DNA of 64,000 bases, taken from an uncultured Bacteroidia bacterium. Its GTDB lineage: Bacteria; Bacteroidota; Bacteroidia; Bacteroidales; UBA932. Numbering within the stretch: position 1 is the first letter of the stretch; the number at the start of each line of letters is the position of its first letter. The position numbers and the translations under genes are program-made. Positions 37,346 to 44,455 of the stretch are shown here, in pieces. The notes below the pieces were generated by a model. The model did not search any database, was not told the origin of the DNA, and saw only the letters and a list, made by a program, of their open reading frames with translations. The DNA is taken from positions 1-64,000 of the forward strand of contig CACZMF010000009.1 in NCBI GenBank assembly GCA_902782225.1, written 5' to 3'.

Positions 37346-37743
37346 AATTCAGTATTCAGCTTTCTTTCTATCTTGTTCAAAGTGTCAAAGAACCGGCCGG
37401 TGGCGACGGCAGGGCCAAGCAGCAGGACGCCGAAAGTATTCCAGCCGAACATGTGCCACCAGGAGGTATATGGTCCTTCGATTCCGAGTTCAATAGCTTT
37501 TGCCTTCAGCTCCTCCGCAATCCGGGCCATCCAGACAAGAGTGTAGATGAACGCCGTGGGGATGCCCAGAAGGTAGGCCACTCCGTACCGCTGTGTCCGC
37601 CGCCCCAGGATGCAGTCCAGCTCGTCTTGAAGGCCGCCCAGCGGCATATAGTACAGGAAGAACAATCCAAATGTGCAGAAATCAAGGAGTCCCAACCAGA
37701 AACCGGGCCTGTTCGTGTGCTGGAATGGCTTTATTGAATCCAT
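37342..37743 (-). CDS. DUF4234-like small membrane protein
   Basis: 133 aa with two or three membrane helices (FWLGLLDFCTFGLFFLYYMP, YLLGIPTAFIYTLVWMARIAE, FGWNTFGVLLLGPAVATG). The layout of an aromatic-rich first helix and a conserved W/Y core is like DUF4234/TM2-type proteins; function unknown. It is the first gene of a two-gene operon with the DUF819 transporter-like gene. Its promoter and first codons are duplicated upstream of ybjQ at 40463-40553. Confidence 0.7.
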   Translation of the reverse strand: MDSIKPFQHTNRPGFWLGLLDFCTFGLFFLYYMPLGGLQDELDCILGRRTQRYGVAYLLGIPTAFIYTLVWMARIAEELKAKAIELGIEGPYTSWWHMFGWNTFGVLLLGPAVATGRFFDTLNKIERKLNTEL

Positions 37744-37747
37744 AGTG

Positions 37748-37755
37748 CGAATATA
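37748..37755 (-). promoter_or_regulatory. -7-like element TATATTCG for the DUF4234 gene
   Basis: One mismatch to TAnnTTTG, four bases before the ATG at 37743. The same element is duplicated upstream of ybjQ (40481-40488). Confidence 0.45.
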
Positions 37756-37828
37756 GCATTATTTCTGCGATGTGAGGCTCAGCGGCGTTATTCGCGGGAG
37801 GAATATGTACGAGCGGGGGGGGCTGGAT

Positions 37829-37980
37829 GACGATACCCTGTTGTTTTCGTGGACCGGGATAAGCAAAAGAGGCCTGTTTTGCGCATAGGGGTCCAGGAGC
37901 CTGGACCAGTATCGGCACTCGGACGGGGACCTGCGCCAGCCAGAAAGGATCGCCGACGGGGACCTGCGCCAGTTGGACCA
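37829..37980. repeat. R1 repeat copy iii with tandem tail
   Basis: Full R1 unit 37829-37920, then two tandem ~33-base elements built on GACGGGGACCTGCGCCAG (37921-37980). The tail resembles the GGGGACCTGCGCCGGCAG units after copies iv and v. The spacer 37744-37828 holds the duplicated promoter region; no gene is seen. Confidence 0.85.
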
Positions 37981-37998
37981 AGAATCCGATGAATTTTG

Positions 37999-38006
37999 TA
38001 TATTTG
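37999..38006 (+). promoter_or_regulatory. -7 element TATATTTG for the second ILCQS peptide
   Basis: TAnnTTTG 17 bases before the ATG at 38024. A TTG at 37973-37975 is 23 bases upstream, a little too far. Confidence 0.6.
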
Positions 38007-38023
38007 CAAAAAACAACCAAACA

Positions 38024-38182
38024 ATGAAAAAGTATCAACGTTTGATATATGATCGCCCGCTTGCCGAGCCAGTATACGCGGAGGTCGCTTCGATTCTTTG
38101 CCAAAGCAACGAGGATCTGACATTCGATTCCAACATTAATTACAACAATCCTTTCGGTGATTCGGAGGGCACAATTGATTAA
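38024..38182 (+). CDS. Small ILCQS peptide, 52 aa (copy 2)
   Basis: MKKYQRLIYDRPLAEPVYAE begins the product, then VASILCQSNED and a polar tail with NYNNPFGDSEG. It shares KK..R, P-x-AE, ILCQS and NNP with the 47-aa product at 25488-25631. It has its own promoter and is followed after 6 bases by a fimbrillin-like lipoprotein gene, mirroring the first copy. No secretion signal is seen. Function unknown. Confidence 0.7.
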   Translation: MKKYQRLIYDRPLAEPVYAEVASILCQSNEDLTFDSNINYNNPFGDSEGTID

Positions 38183-38188
38183 GAGATT

Positions 38189-39112
38189 ATGAAAAAGACA
38201 ATCATATACCTTTTCATGGCATTTTCGCTGCTGGCTTGCAGTAAGGAACAGCCCGCCGAGCCTGTCGGCGAAGAGAAACTGACGCTGGATTTTTCCGTCT
38301 CCGGAGGTTTGGAGCCCGAGACGAAAGGGGTCAAGACAAACTGGGCCAACAACGACAAGATATACATATTTTTTGACCAGACCGTTTCTGAAGATCCGGA
38401 GTATCTGGTCATCAAGTATTTAAACTCGACAAAAAAATGGATCGCAGATTCCTGGACCCCGGGACTCGAGTCCAAGATATATCATAATGCGTCCGGCAAA
38501 CTCACCGCCCTGTACATGCCTAACGACAAAGTCGAAGGAACGATATCTTTTTCAAGGAAGTACAATTCTTCAACATATTCTTACAGCTATTCCGTATCGG
38601 CGACTGACAGGGCTGGAAAAACATTCTTCTCTTATGTGCTGAAAGCTGTCGACAAACCATATGTAGTCAGGAACGGCGTTCTGAGCACCCGTTTTGCCCT
38701 GGAGCCGGCACAAGATAGCTACTATCAGTTCTGCATTCCCAACAAAGACCGGAACGGCAGTACCATAGCGAACTCGGAGTCCCATTATTACAAACTGAGC
38801 ACAGATTACGTCGTTTATGCGCCCATGCTGTACAACTTTGACCCCGCCTCCGGATCCCTTTACTTCGAAAACCGCCCCAAAGGGTATATGTCCGCCTATT
38901 TTTACTCCGGGCTCTGCTTCGCCGGAGTAAGACAAAGTATCGGCACCGGAGAATCGACTTACTATTTCCATCTGCTGGACAGCAAGAATAACATCAAATA
39001 CCTCCTTCGTGCCAAAGCGGACCTCAGCACCAAGAGGGCCTGGATCCTTCCTGCACTGAACGATAAAGACAGCAAGGGCAACTACCGCTGGGAGATAGAG
39101 CCGGAAGGATAA
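38189..39112 (+). CDS. Fimbrillin-like lipoprotein
   Basis: 307 aa; signal ends SLLACSKEQ with lipidated Cys. PETKGVKTNWANNDKIYIFF is the fimbrillin/Mfa-like N-terminal signature, and the rest is beta-rich with many Tyr and Ser. A surface structural or adhesin subunit is likely. It follows the 52-aa ILCQS peptide gene with a 6-base spacer. AT-richer and more Tyr-rich than neighbours. Convergent with the LMW phosphatase gene three bases away. Confidence 0.75.
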   Translation: MKKTIIYLFMAFSLLACSKEQPAEPVGEEKLTLDFSVSGGLEPETKGVKTNWANNDKIYIFFDQTVSEDPEYLVIKYLNSTKKWIADSWTPGLESKIYHNASGKLTALYMPNDKVEGTISFSRKYNSSTYSYSYSVSATDRAGKTFFSYVLKAVDKPYVVRNGVLSTRFALEPAQDSYYQFCIPNKDRNGSTIANSESHYYKLSTDYVVYAPMLYNFDPASGSLYFENRPKGYMSAYFYSGLCFAGVRQSIGTGESTYYFHLLDSKNNIKYLLRAKADLSTKRAWILPALNDKDSKGNYRWEIEPEG

Positions 39113-39115
39113 TAA

Positions 39116-39553
39116 CTACATTGCTTCGCATCCTTCAAGGATATCCTGGAAAGCTTCCTCAAAGTCGCCGGTATACCATGGGTCGGCGACGTCACGGCTC
39201 ACTCCGGCATAAGACATCATAAGGTGGATCTTTCCCTGCGGGTCATCGGGAATGATACGCCTGAGGAGCCGCAGGTTCGACTGATCCATGCAGATGATCC
39301 TGTCGAATCTGTCATAATCGGCCCGGACAAGCTGCCTGGCCCGTTTGCCATTATCGAACTGTATCCCGTGCTGAGTCAGGCAACGCTTTGCCGGAGGATA
39401 AATTGGATTGCCAATCTCCTCCGTCGACACGGCCGCCGATTCTATATAATACTGGGAATCAAGCCCTTTGGCCTTAACCAACGCCTTGAGTATAAACTCT
39501 GCCATCGGACTCCGGCAAATGTTTCCGTGGCAGACAAATAATATTCTATTCAT
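39116..39553 (-). CDS. Low-molecular-weight protein tyrosine phosphatase
   Basis: 145 aa. The phosphate loop C-x5-R is VCHGNICRSPMAEF (Cys8 to Arg14), and the general-acid motif is ADPWYTGDFEEAF near the C terminus. In Bacteroidota such phosphatases are common lone genes or part of capsule loci; no tyrosine kinase is adjacent here. ATG at 39553 is used although TTG and GTG codons lie just before it. The only promoter hint is TATATTCG. Confidence 0.92.
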   Translation of the reverse strand: MNRILFVCHGNICRSPMAEFILKALVKAKGLDSQYYIESAAVSTEEIGNPIYPPAKRCLTQHGIQFDNGKRARQLVRADYDRFDRIICMDQSNLRLLRRIIPDDPQGKIHLMMSYAGVSRDVADPWYTGDFEEAFQDILEGCEAM

Positions 39554-39609
39554 CACCAATTATCATTTTGATTGCGAATATAGCAAAGGCATAAGTAATT
39601 ATTTTTGCT

Positions 39610-39617
39610 TATTTTTG
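39610..39617 (+). promoter_or_regulatory. -7 element TATTTTTG
   Basis: TAnnTTTG 22 bases before the ATG at 39640. Confidence 0.5.
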
Positions 39618-39639
39618 AGTGTTAAAAATTTTGCATGCA

Positions 39640-40029
39640 ATGAGTGATAAAGTTGTCCGTGGTGTTTTTGATTCTCCCGAAGAGGAATATGCCCGCAAGA
39701 ACGGGCTGAAATTCGTGCACGATAAAATATTGGTTGCCAGGACTCGTAGTGAGACTCCCGGAGGGTATGAGGGCAGAATCTACTATCTCTGCTTCAAAGA
39801 CTCAGGCCAGCCTTATATCCGTAAAGAAATCTTTACTCCGGGCATTTCTGCAGGAAACTGCATGGGTGGAGAGTTCAACGAGGATCTGCCGATGGACTTC
39901 CTTGTGGACTGCGATATGGAAAAATTCACCGACGAGTTTCCGATGCGCTGCTACGAACAGATTCTTAATAACAGCGACATTTCCGAATTCATCCGCAAGT
40001 GGAATCTCAGGTATAAAGGAGAAAAGTAG
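39640..40029 (+). CDS. Hypothetical cytoplasmic protein, 129 aa
   Basis: No signal, no membrane segment, mixed alpha/beta composition with many acidic residues; not recognised. The start MSDKVVRGVFDSPEEEYARK is preferred over an in-frame codon seven positions upstream because a promoter element lies at 39610-39617. Features such as GYEGRIYYLCFKDS suggest a small globular fold. Neighbours (phosphatase, YbjQ) give no functional clue. Confidence 0.65.
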   Translation: MSDKVVRGVFDSPEEEYARKNGLKFVHDKILVARTRSETPGGYEGRIYYLCFKDSGQPYIRKEIFTPGISAGNCMGGEFNEDLPMDFLVDCDMEKFTDEFPMRCYEQILNNSDISEFIRKWNLRYKGEK

Positions 40030-40107
40030 CTAAAGGATTTGCCTTGGCCGGAATACCCTTGTCTGTCGCCTTCGTTATCAAGACCGCCACTTTTGGATGA
40101 AAGTCCG

Positions 40108-40428
40108 TCAGGCAAGTCTGACGGCCGTGCCGGATGCCGTGACCATCAGCATGCCGTTGTTCTCGCCGAGAACTTCGTAATCGATGTCGATGCCCACGAC
40201 GGCATCGGCGCCGAGCCTGCTTGCCCTGTCCGACATTTCCTGCATGGCCTGCGTGCGGGCGGCGATGAGTTCTTCCTCGTACGAACCGCTCCTGCCGCCC
40301 ACCAGGTTACGGATGCTGGCGGCGAAGTCTTTAAGGAAATTAACGCCGGAGATAACTTCTCCGAAAACGACACCTTTGTACTCGGTGATTGTCCTGCCCT
40401 CGATGGCAGGGGTGGTAGTAAGAATCAT
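40108..40428 (-). CDS. YbjQ/UPF0145 family protein
   Basis: 106 aa. The family pattern is clear: [20 protein letters not shown], then the mid helix AQMEEMSDRA-like segment (here [20 protein letters not shown]) and GIDIDYEVL. Homologues assemble as ring-like pentamers and may bind metals; role unknown. A 100-base fragment of this gene, about 95% identical, is found at 41914-42013. Its upstream region contains a copy of the DUF4234 promoter including start codons. Confidence 0.9.
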   Translation of the reverse strand: MILTTTPAIEGRTITEYKGVVFGEVISGVNFLKDFAASIRNLVGGRSGSYEEELIAARTQAMQEMSDRASRLGADAVVGIDIDYEVLGENNGMLMVTASGTAVRLA

Positions 40429-40462
40429 ATGCTTTTGTGCGTTTGCGTGCCGGAATCACATT

Positions 40463-40553
40463 ATTGAATCCATAGTGCGAATATAGCATTATTTCTCCGA
40501 TGTGAGTCTCCGCGGCATTCTTCGCTGGCGGAAAAAGGCGTGCGAGGATGGGT
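40463..40553. repeat. Copy of the DUF4234 promoter region
   Basis: TTATTGAATCCATAGTGCGA followed by ATATAGCATTATTTCT, matching 37731-37828 apart from scattered changes, and both run directly into R1. The minus strand therefore reads promoter, ATGGATTCAATAATG and a stop before the true ybjQ ATG at 40428. Confidence 0.8.
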
Positions 40554-40685
40554 GACGATACCCTGTTGCCTTCGTGGACCGGGATAAGCAATTGAGGCCG
40601 ATTTCGCCCATAGGGGTACAGGCCCCTGGACCGGTATCATCACTCGGCCTGGAACCTGCGCCGAGCAGAAAGGATCATCACCGGG
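40554..40685. repeat. R1 repeat copy iv
   Basis: R1 unit 40554-40645 (GACGATACCCTGTTGCCTTC at the start, CCGGTATCATCACTCGG at the end), followed by one ACCTGCGCC tandem unit. It joins directly the ACCTGCGCCGGCAGCAGCG start of the R2 block. Confidence 0.85.
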
Positions 40686-40787
40686 GACCTGCGCCGGCAG
40701 CAGCGTCCCGCCGAGGGCATACGAAGACAAGCTGGCGATCTGCCAGCCTGTCTCGTGCCCCGGACGGGACATTTCTCGAACCTTTTG

Positions 40788-40856
40788 ATGGAGGAAATCG
40801 AACGGATTTGGGAAATGCATGAGTATTTGCCGAATCCAAAGCGCTTTGCCCAGTAA
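40788..40856 (+). CDS. Small conserved ORF, R2 copy A (22 aa or C-terminal part)
   Basis: The ATG gives MEEIERIWEMHEYLPNPKRF plus two residues. The frame is open upstream to 40614 through RRQAGDLPACLVPRTGHFSN. Compared with 49600-49800, most differences in this frame are synonymous or conservative (CAA/CAG, TGT/TGC, CTC/CTT, CGG/AGA), so it evolved as protein. It may be the tail of a longer gene cut by R1 or a short peptide. It converges on the BRO gene at 40863. Function unknown. Confidence 0.45.
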   Translation: MEEIERIWEMHEYLPNPKRFAQ

Positions 40857-40862
40857 GCCCTA

Positions 40863-41729
40863 TTATTGTTCTTCGGGGTTAGCAAACGGAAGCTCTTCGG
40901 GTGACTGAATATGGTCGATTGCTTTTTCGGAAGAGACGACACTGCGACCGAGGCGCTTCTCAACATCCCGTCGAGCAGATTTTGCGACTTCCGCCCCTTC
41001 TTTTGCCACGCCAGCGTTTTCTGAAAGGCCTTCCGGGTTTCGCTGTTTGCTGATTTCCGTGGCGGTTTCTTCTGCCAGGGCATTAAGAAGCAACTCCATA
41101 TTTGTCATATTGTCCCGCAGGTTCTCCTTAGTGAGTCCTTTGTACTTCTTGTATTCACGGGTGGTCATCCCGCTCCAAGTCTTGGACATCAGGTCAGTCA
41201 GGAATGCAAAGTCAACCTCTTTGGTTACTCCACCCCGTTTCCATTCATCGGTAAGTCCCTTCCGAATCTCTATTGATTTGATGCGGCGGTTAATCCAAGC
41301 CTCCGAGTATCCCAAACGGCGATAATCGGCAATTGCCTGGTCGATACTGCGCTCCGGGTCTATGGCTTGGTTAATACGCTCGGCCGCTACCTGAGCCATC
41401 CAGATTTTAAAGGGCTCGGCCTTCTTGGAGGGGATGGATTCGATAATACGAAACATAAGGGCCATATCCGCGACATCTGTAGAATAACGCTTTCCGTCTT
41501 TTGGCGAGACCATTTTCAGTTGGTTACAATTTGTAACCGACTCATTTCCCTCTTTAATCAGCCTGAATTTCAACACTTTCCAATAATTCTTGGCGTGATC
41601 ATAATCAGGTTGTTCAGTAAGCACCCCACAAACATCAACAATGGAAAAGAACCATTCCTGTATATCCTCATCCCACGCAGTCCGAATCTTCCTCTGCTCA
41701 AACAACTGTATCTTCTCAATGTCCGACAT
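40863..41729 (-). CDS. BRO-N/DinD-like DNA-binding protein
   Basis: 288 aa. The N terminus FEQRKIRTAWDEDIQEWFFSIVDVCGVL is the BRO-N domain found in phage antirepressors and DinD; GKRYSTDVADMALMFRIIESIPSKKAEPFK and QVAAERINQAIDPE are further DinD hallmarks. The C terminus holds VEKRLGRSVVSSEKA. DinD inhibits RecA filament growth in E. coli; here a regulatory or mobile-element role is equally possible. Local base composition is AT-richer than the flanks, which suggests acquisition. A damaged paralogue lies at 49869-50341. A good minus-strand promoter precedes it. Confidence 0.82.
   Translation of the reverse strand: MSDIEKIQLFEQRKIRTAWDEDIQEWFFSIVDVCGVLTEQPDYDHAKNYWKVLKFRLIKEGNESVTNCNQLKMVSPKDGKRYSTDVADMALMFRIIESIPSKKAEPFKIWMAQVAAERINQAIDPERSIDQAIADYRRLGYSEAWINRRIKSIEIRKGLTDEWKRGGVTKEVDFAFLTDLMSKTWSGMTTREYKKYKGLTKENLRDNMTNMELLLNALAEETATEISKQRNPEGLSENAGVAKEGAEVAKSARRDVEKRLGRSVVSSEKAIDHIQSPEELPFANPEEQ
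41522..41538. repeat. 17-base perfect palindrome inside the BRO gene
   Basis: GGTTACAATTTGTAACC, arms of 8 around one base, over the codons for V-T-N-C-N. The homologous codons of the BRO pseudogene carry a different but also perfect palindrome (50051-50067). Confidence 0.85.
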
Positions 41730-41745
41730 AGCAAATCGTTTTTCA

Positions 41746-41776
41746 CAAATATAATCGTTCTATATTTGGAAAACAA
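41746..41776 (-). promoter_or_regulatory. Promoter of the BRO gene
   Basis: Minus-strand TATATTTG at 41753-41746 and TTG at 41776-41774, separated by 20 bases; 16 bases before the ATG. Confidence 0.7.
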
Positions 41777-41913
41777 ACCGTTGCCAAAAGTGGGAATCGG
41801 GTAGTTGCTCAACGCTGCTTTATTGTCTGCGTGAAGAAGACGCAAAAAGAGGTGTCTTCTGAGTTGCTTACACTTTGTACGTAGTAGAAAGTATTCAAAC
41901 AGGCCCCTGGACC

Positions 41914-42013
41914 GGCATCGGCGCCGAGCCTGCTTGCCCTGTCCGACATTTCCTGCATGGCCTGCGTGCGGGCGGTGATGAGTTCTTCTTCGTAAGAAGC
42001 GCTCCTGACGCCC
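41914..42013 (-). pseudogene. ybjQ fragment joined to an R1 fragment
   Basis: GGCATCGGCGCCGAGCCTGC and onward repeats 40201-40298 with about five changes in 97 bases; it encodes [26 protein letters not shown]. On its left is AGGCCCCTGGACCGG, the right end of an R1 unit. The junction sits where GGTATCGGC of R1 and GGCATCGGC of ybjQ match. It ends four bases before the DUF4252 stop codon. Confidence 0.85.
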
Positions 42014-42016
42014 GGC

Positions 42017-42499
42017 TTACTTCATCTTTTCTGCGATGATGGTCTCGAGGTCCTCGCGGTTCATCTTGCCGTCAAGGTAGATGAATGTGGATTCGTCCCC
42101 TTCATCGGCAATCATCACAAAGCCGTTGACTATCGTCTCGGTGCCAACCGTGTACATTCTTACAACTTCGCCCGAGTCCTTGGCCTCGAGAAGGAGCTCG
42201 TACCGGCCGGCCTTAATAAACTTCGCGGCCTCGGCTTTGAGTTCGGTGTTGATGGCCGGGTTCTCGCTGTTGATCAGGTAAAGGCCTGAAAGCGACTGGA
42301 TTATCGGAGCCAGGTTGACGTCTTCGCCTTCGACGTGGAGGTCTGGAATCTTGCCGATGAGCCTAAACATGGCCGGTGAAATGTACACGGCGCTGACACC
42401 TTCGGCATCGGAATATTTCTGATAAATGCTTTTTCCCGTCTGGGCAAAGGAGAATATGCTTGCGAGCAGCAGTGCTGCAATTATGGCTATACGTTTCAT
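42017..42499 (-). CDS. DUF4252 family secreted protein
   Basis: 160 aa with a cleavable signal (MKRIAIIAALLLASIFSFAQ). The body fits DUF4252: YQKYSDAEGVSAVYISPAMF, LSGLYLINSENP, and a C-terminal MNREDLETII. These proteins often sit with ECF sigma factors in Bacteroidota; function unknown. It is the last gene of a four-gene minus-strand operon, two bases after the putative anti-sigma gene, and its 3' end abuts the ybjQ fragment. Confidence 0.82.
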   Translation of the reverse strand: MKRIAIIAALLLASIFSFAQTGKSIYQKYSDAEGVSAVYISPAMFRLIGKIPDLHVEGEDVNLAPIIQSLSGLYLINSENPAINTELKAEAAKFIKAGRYELLLEAKDSGEVVRMYTVGTETIVNGFVMIADEGDESTFIYLDGKMNREDLETIIAEKMK

Positions 42500-42501
42500 G
42501 G

Positions 42502-42891
42502 TTAATTGATTTTATTGATTATTTCCATCGGCTTTTCGGCGGCATGCTCCGCTTTGGCGGCCATGTCCACTCCTATGGCCATTTTGTCCGATATTTTTTG
42601 GAATGTCGCCTCAACCTGGGCGTATGCAAGATAGGGATCTTCGAAAGTATCCTGAAGCTTGCCGGATCCATCGTGATGGATAAGGACCACTGCGGCGAGG
42701 CCCGCAGCAACTGCGAGGGCGGCATAAGGTATCCACCGGACCGGACGGGCCTCGGGCTTAACGGTCTCTTTTGCAGCAATCGCGGCCTTGATTCGCTCTT
42801 CCAGGCCGGCGGGAATCGTTATATCCTCGCCGAGAGCAGCCATTTCCAGCTCTTCCTCCTGCAGTTTTTCTATGTCTTGTATCATTTTCAT
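42502..42891 (-). CDS. Putative anti-sigma membrane protein
   Basis: 129 aa: a cytoplasmic acidic N-terminal region (EKLQEEELEMAALGEDITIP) and one membrane helix (YAALAVAAGLAAVVLIHH), then a short outer region. It overlaps the ECF sigma gene by four bases (ATGA), the usual place of an anti-sigma factor. No zinc-finger motif HxxxCxxC is seen, so assignment rests on position and topology. Confidence 0.6.
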   Translation of the reverse strand: MKMIQDIEKLQEEELEMAALGEDITIPAGLEERIKAAIAAKETVKPEARPVRWIPYAALAVAAGLAAVVLIHHDGSGKLQDTFEDPYLAYAQVEATFQKISDKMAIGVDMAAKAEHAAEKPMEIINKIN

Positions 42892-43367
42892 GCTATGTGT
42901 TTTATTTTTGTCCGGGCCTGCGAAAGCAGTACGCGGCAGGTGAGATAATTCATTCCGGTCCGCTCGGCTATCTCTTCGTAAGACAAGCCGTCGACGGTCC
43001 GCAGGATGAGCACTTTACGCTGCCGCTCGGGCAGGGCCTTGATAGCCTCCAGGACCTTGCCCAGACGTGCCTTGGCATCGAAGGTGTCATCAGGAGCCGG
43101 AGAGAATCCGGTCTGGGGAAGCTCTTCGGGGAAACTCTCGTGCCCGGCCTTCCTTATCCTGTCTATACAAATGTTCTTCAGCAGCCTGATGGCGTAGGCC
43201 TTCGGAAGCCTGATCCCGTTGAGGCTGTCCCTGGATTCCCACAGCTTAAGATACAACTCCTGTACGGCATCTTCGGCCTCCACCCCGGATTCCAGCATAT
43301 AGTAGGCAATCCGGTAGAGTGTTCCGGCAAGCGGCAGATAATCCTTATGGAACAGGGACTCAGTCAT
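42888..43367 (-). CDS. ECF-type RNA polymerase sigma factor (system 1)
   Basis: 159 aa. Region 2 is recognisable as EAEDAVQELYLKLWESRDSL with AYAIRLLKNICIDRIRK, and region 4 as LPERQRKVLILRTVDGLSYEEIAERTGMNYLTCRVLLSQARTKIK (helix-turn-helix). It overlaps the upstream DUF4252 lipoprotein gene by 8 bases and the downstream putative anti-sigma gene by 4, so the genes form one operon. Confidence 0.9.
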   Translation of the reverse strand: MTESLFHKDYLPLAGTLYRIAYYMLESGVEAEDAVQELYLKLWESRDSLNGIRLPKAYAIRLLKNICIDRIRKAGHESFPEELPQTGFSPAPDDTFDAKARLGKVLEAIKALPERQRKVLILRTVDGLSYEEIAERTGMNYLTCRVLLSQARTKIKHIA

Positions 43368-43866
43368 CGGATGCGATCCTGGCTATGGTCTCCATCAACA
43401 CGGAACCCTTTATGCAGATCAACGCAGATTCCGACGGAGCAAATATAACGAAGTCACTGACTTTGTCGGAACTCTCGTCATATGAGCCATAGATTTTTAC
43501 CTTCTCTCCGGAGTCGCTTGTTTCCATCAGCACTTCCGAATCTGACAGGGCATCCGTAAGCTTGAGGTTTATGCTGGCCTTGTCTTCCTCGGAACAATCA
43601 TCGTAACTGAAGACGGTAAGACCCCGGATGTCGCTCAGCAGGCCGACGGCCTCACTCACATCGGGATCGTCTATGCCGGCCACACGTATGACGCCTTTTA
43701 AGGCTCCTGTCGCAAAGCGGCCAAGCTTCAGATAATCTGCGCCTTCGTATTGACGGCACTCGGAAATGGTTGTAGAAATGCGGGATGTACCCGCCGCCTT
43801 ACCTTGAGTCCCCATGCAGGACACACAAGGAAGCAAAATGCATAATAGAAGTAAAAAACGCTTCAT
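43360..43866 (-). CDS. DUF4252-like lipoprotein
   Basis: 168 aa; signal ends LPCVSCMGT (lipidated Cys). The mature part shares with DUF4252 the pattern VSEAVGLLSDIRGLTVFSYDDCS, LMETSDSGEKVKIYG, and SDFVIFAPSESALICIKGSV. First gene of the sigma operon. ATG at 43866 is chosen; a TTG two codons upstream is in frame. Having two DUF4252 proteins, one lipidated and one soluble, flank the sigma and putative anti-sigma genes suggests they sense or transmit an envelope signal. Confidence 0.75.
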   Translation of the reverse strand: MKRFLLLLCILLPCVSCMGTQGKAAGTSRISTTISECRQYEGADYLKLGRFATGALKGVIRVAGIDDPDVSEAVGLLSDIRGLTVFSYDDCSEEDKASINLKLTDALSDSEVLMETSDSGEKVKIYGSYDESSDKVSDFVIFAPSESALICIKGSVLMETIARIASDD

Positions 43867-43891
43867 ACTCAATCAGTTAAATAACCCGCCG

Positions 43892-44069
43892 CTATAGCGC
43901 GCTCTCAAGCGGCACATCTTTAAGACGGATGACCGGCAGTTTTGTTAATGCAAAACTTTCATTTTGATTCTTAGAAAACGATGCATATTGCATATCTTTT
44001 CCGAATCGGTCTAACCAGGCTGGAGCTTTTCTATGAACCCTTAACTTCCGGAAGAAACAACACCCTCAT
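43892..44069 (-). pseudogene. Remnant of a RelE/ParE-type toxin
   Basis: An ATG one base after the antitoxin stop begins MRVLFLPEVKG, the typical start of Bacteroidota RelE/ParE toxins, then meets a stop. A different frame then reads RKAPAWLDRFGKDMQYASFS and KNQN, close to the family segment K-x-A-P-x-Y-F-D-R-Y-G-K-x-M-x-Y-A-x-F, and ends at 43892. The middle ~40-50 residues are missing, the frame is broken and the C terminus is changed. The toxin is therefore dead. Family comparison is from memory. Confidence 0.65.
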
Positions 44070-44070
44070 T

Positions 44071-44307
44071 CTACTTCACTATCCCGGCCTCTTTCTTTTC
44101 AAACATTTCGGCTAAACCTTCTCGCACCTTTGCAATCACTTCATCGACGGTAACTGCACGTGCAAGATCATACTCAACTGGATTCTGTTGAGCAGTCAAG
44201 ACAAAAGTCTCATTATTACCTCTCTGGATAAGGACTTGTTCTTTCCTGGCGATATCCAGATACTTTTTCATATTGCCTCTCAACTCGGCGGAACTAATAA
44301 CGACCAT
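44071..44307 (-). CDS. Phd/YefM-type antitoxin, partner lost
   Basis: 78 aa. The N-terminal VVISSAELRGNMKKYLDIARK is the Phd/YefM DNA-binding half; the C-terminal EVIAKVREGLAEMFEKKEAG would bind the toxin. The adjacent toxin gene is a remnant, so this is an orphan antitoxin. A perfect 16-base palindrome next to its -7 element fits autoregulation. Local GC is much lower than the flanks. Confidence 0.82.
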   Translation of the reverse strand: MVVISSAELRGNMKKYLDIARKEQVLIQRGNNETFVLTAQQNPVEYDLARAVTVDEVIAKVREGLAEMFEKKEAGIVK

Positions 44308-44314
44308 GGTAAAA

Positions 44315-44337
44315 GTACATTATAATGTACAAATATA
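44315..44337 (-). promoter_or_regulatory. Antitoxin operator and promoter
   Basis: Palindrome GTACATTATAATGTAC at 44315-44330 overlaps by one base the minus-strand TATATTTG (44337-44330). The ATG lies seven bases beyond the palindrome. This is the layout of Phd-type autorepression. Confidence 0.7.
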
Positions 44338-44411
44338 CAAAACCGTTTTTAATAATCAAGAATAATTGTTCGTCTTTTTGTTGCTTACAAATTGCTACCA
44401 GCAGCTCACTC

Positions 44412-44442
44412 TTGCACATAAAAGAAGTATTGCGTAGATTTG
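44412..44442 (+). promoter_or_regulatory. Promoter of the FecI-like sigma gene
   Basis: TTG at 44412-44414 and TAGATTTG at 44435-44442, 20 bases apart; 13 bases before the ATG. Confidence 0.65.
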
Positions 44443-44455
44443 GGCCCAAAACATC

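Noticed and set aside
42888..43367. Sigma factor and BRO/antitoxin genes as part of a prophage
   Set aside because: No integrase, capsid, tail or lysis gene and no attachment-site pair is seen in the window.
44384..44399. CTTACAAATTGCTACC resembling the BRO palindromes
   Set aside because: One arm does not pair; a chance AT-rich match cannot be excluded.
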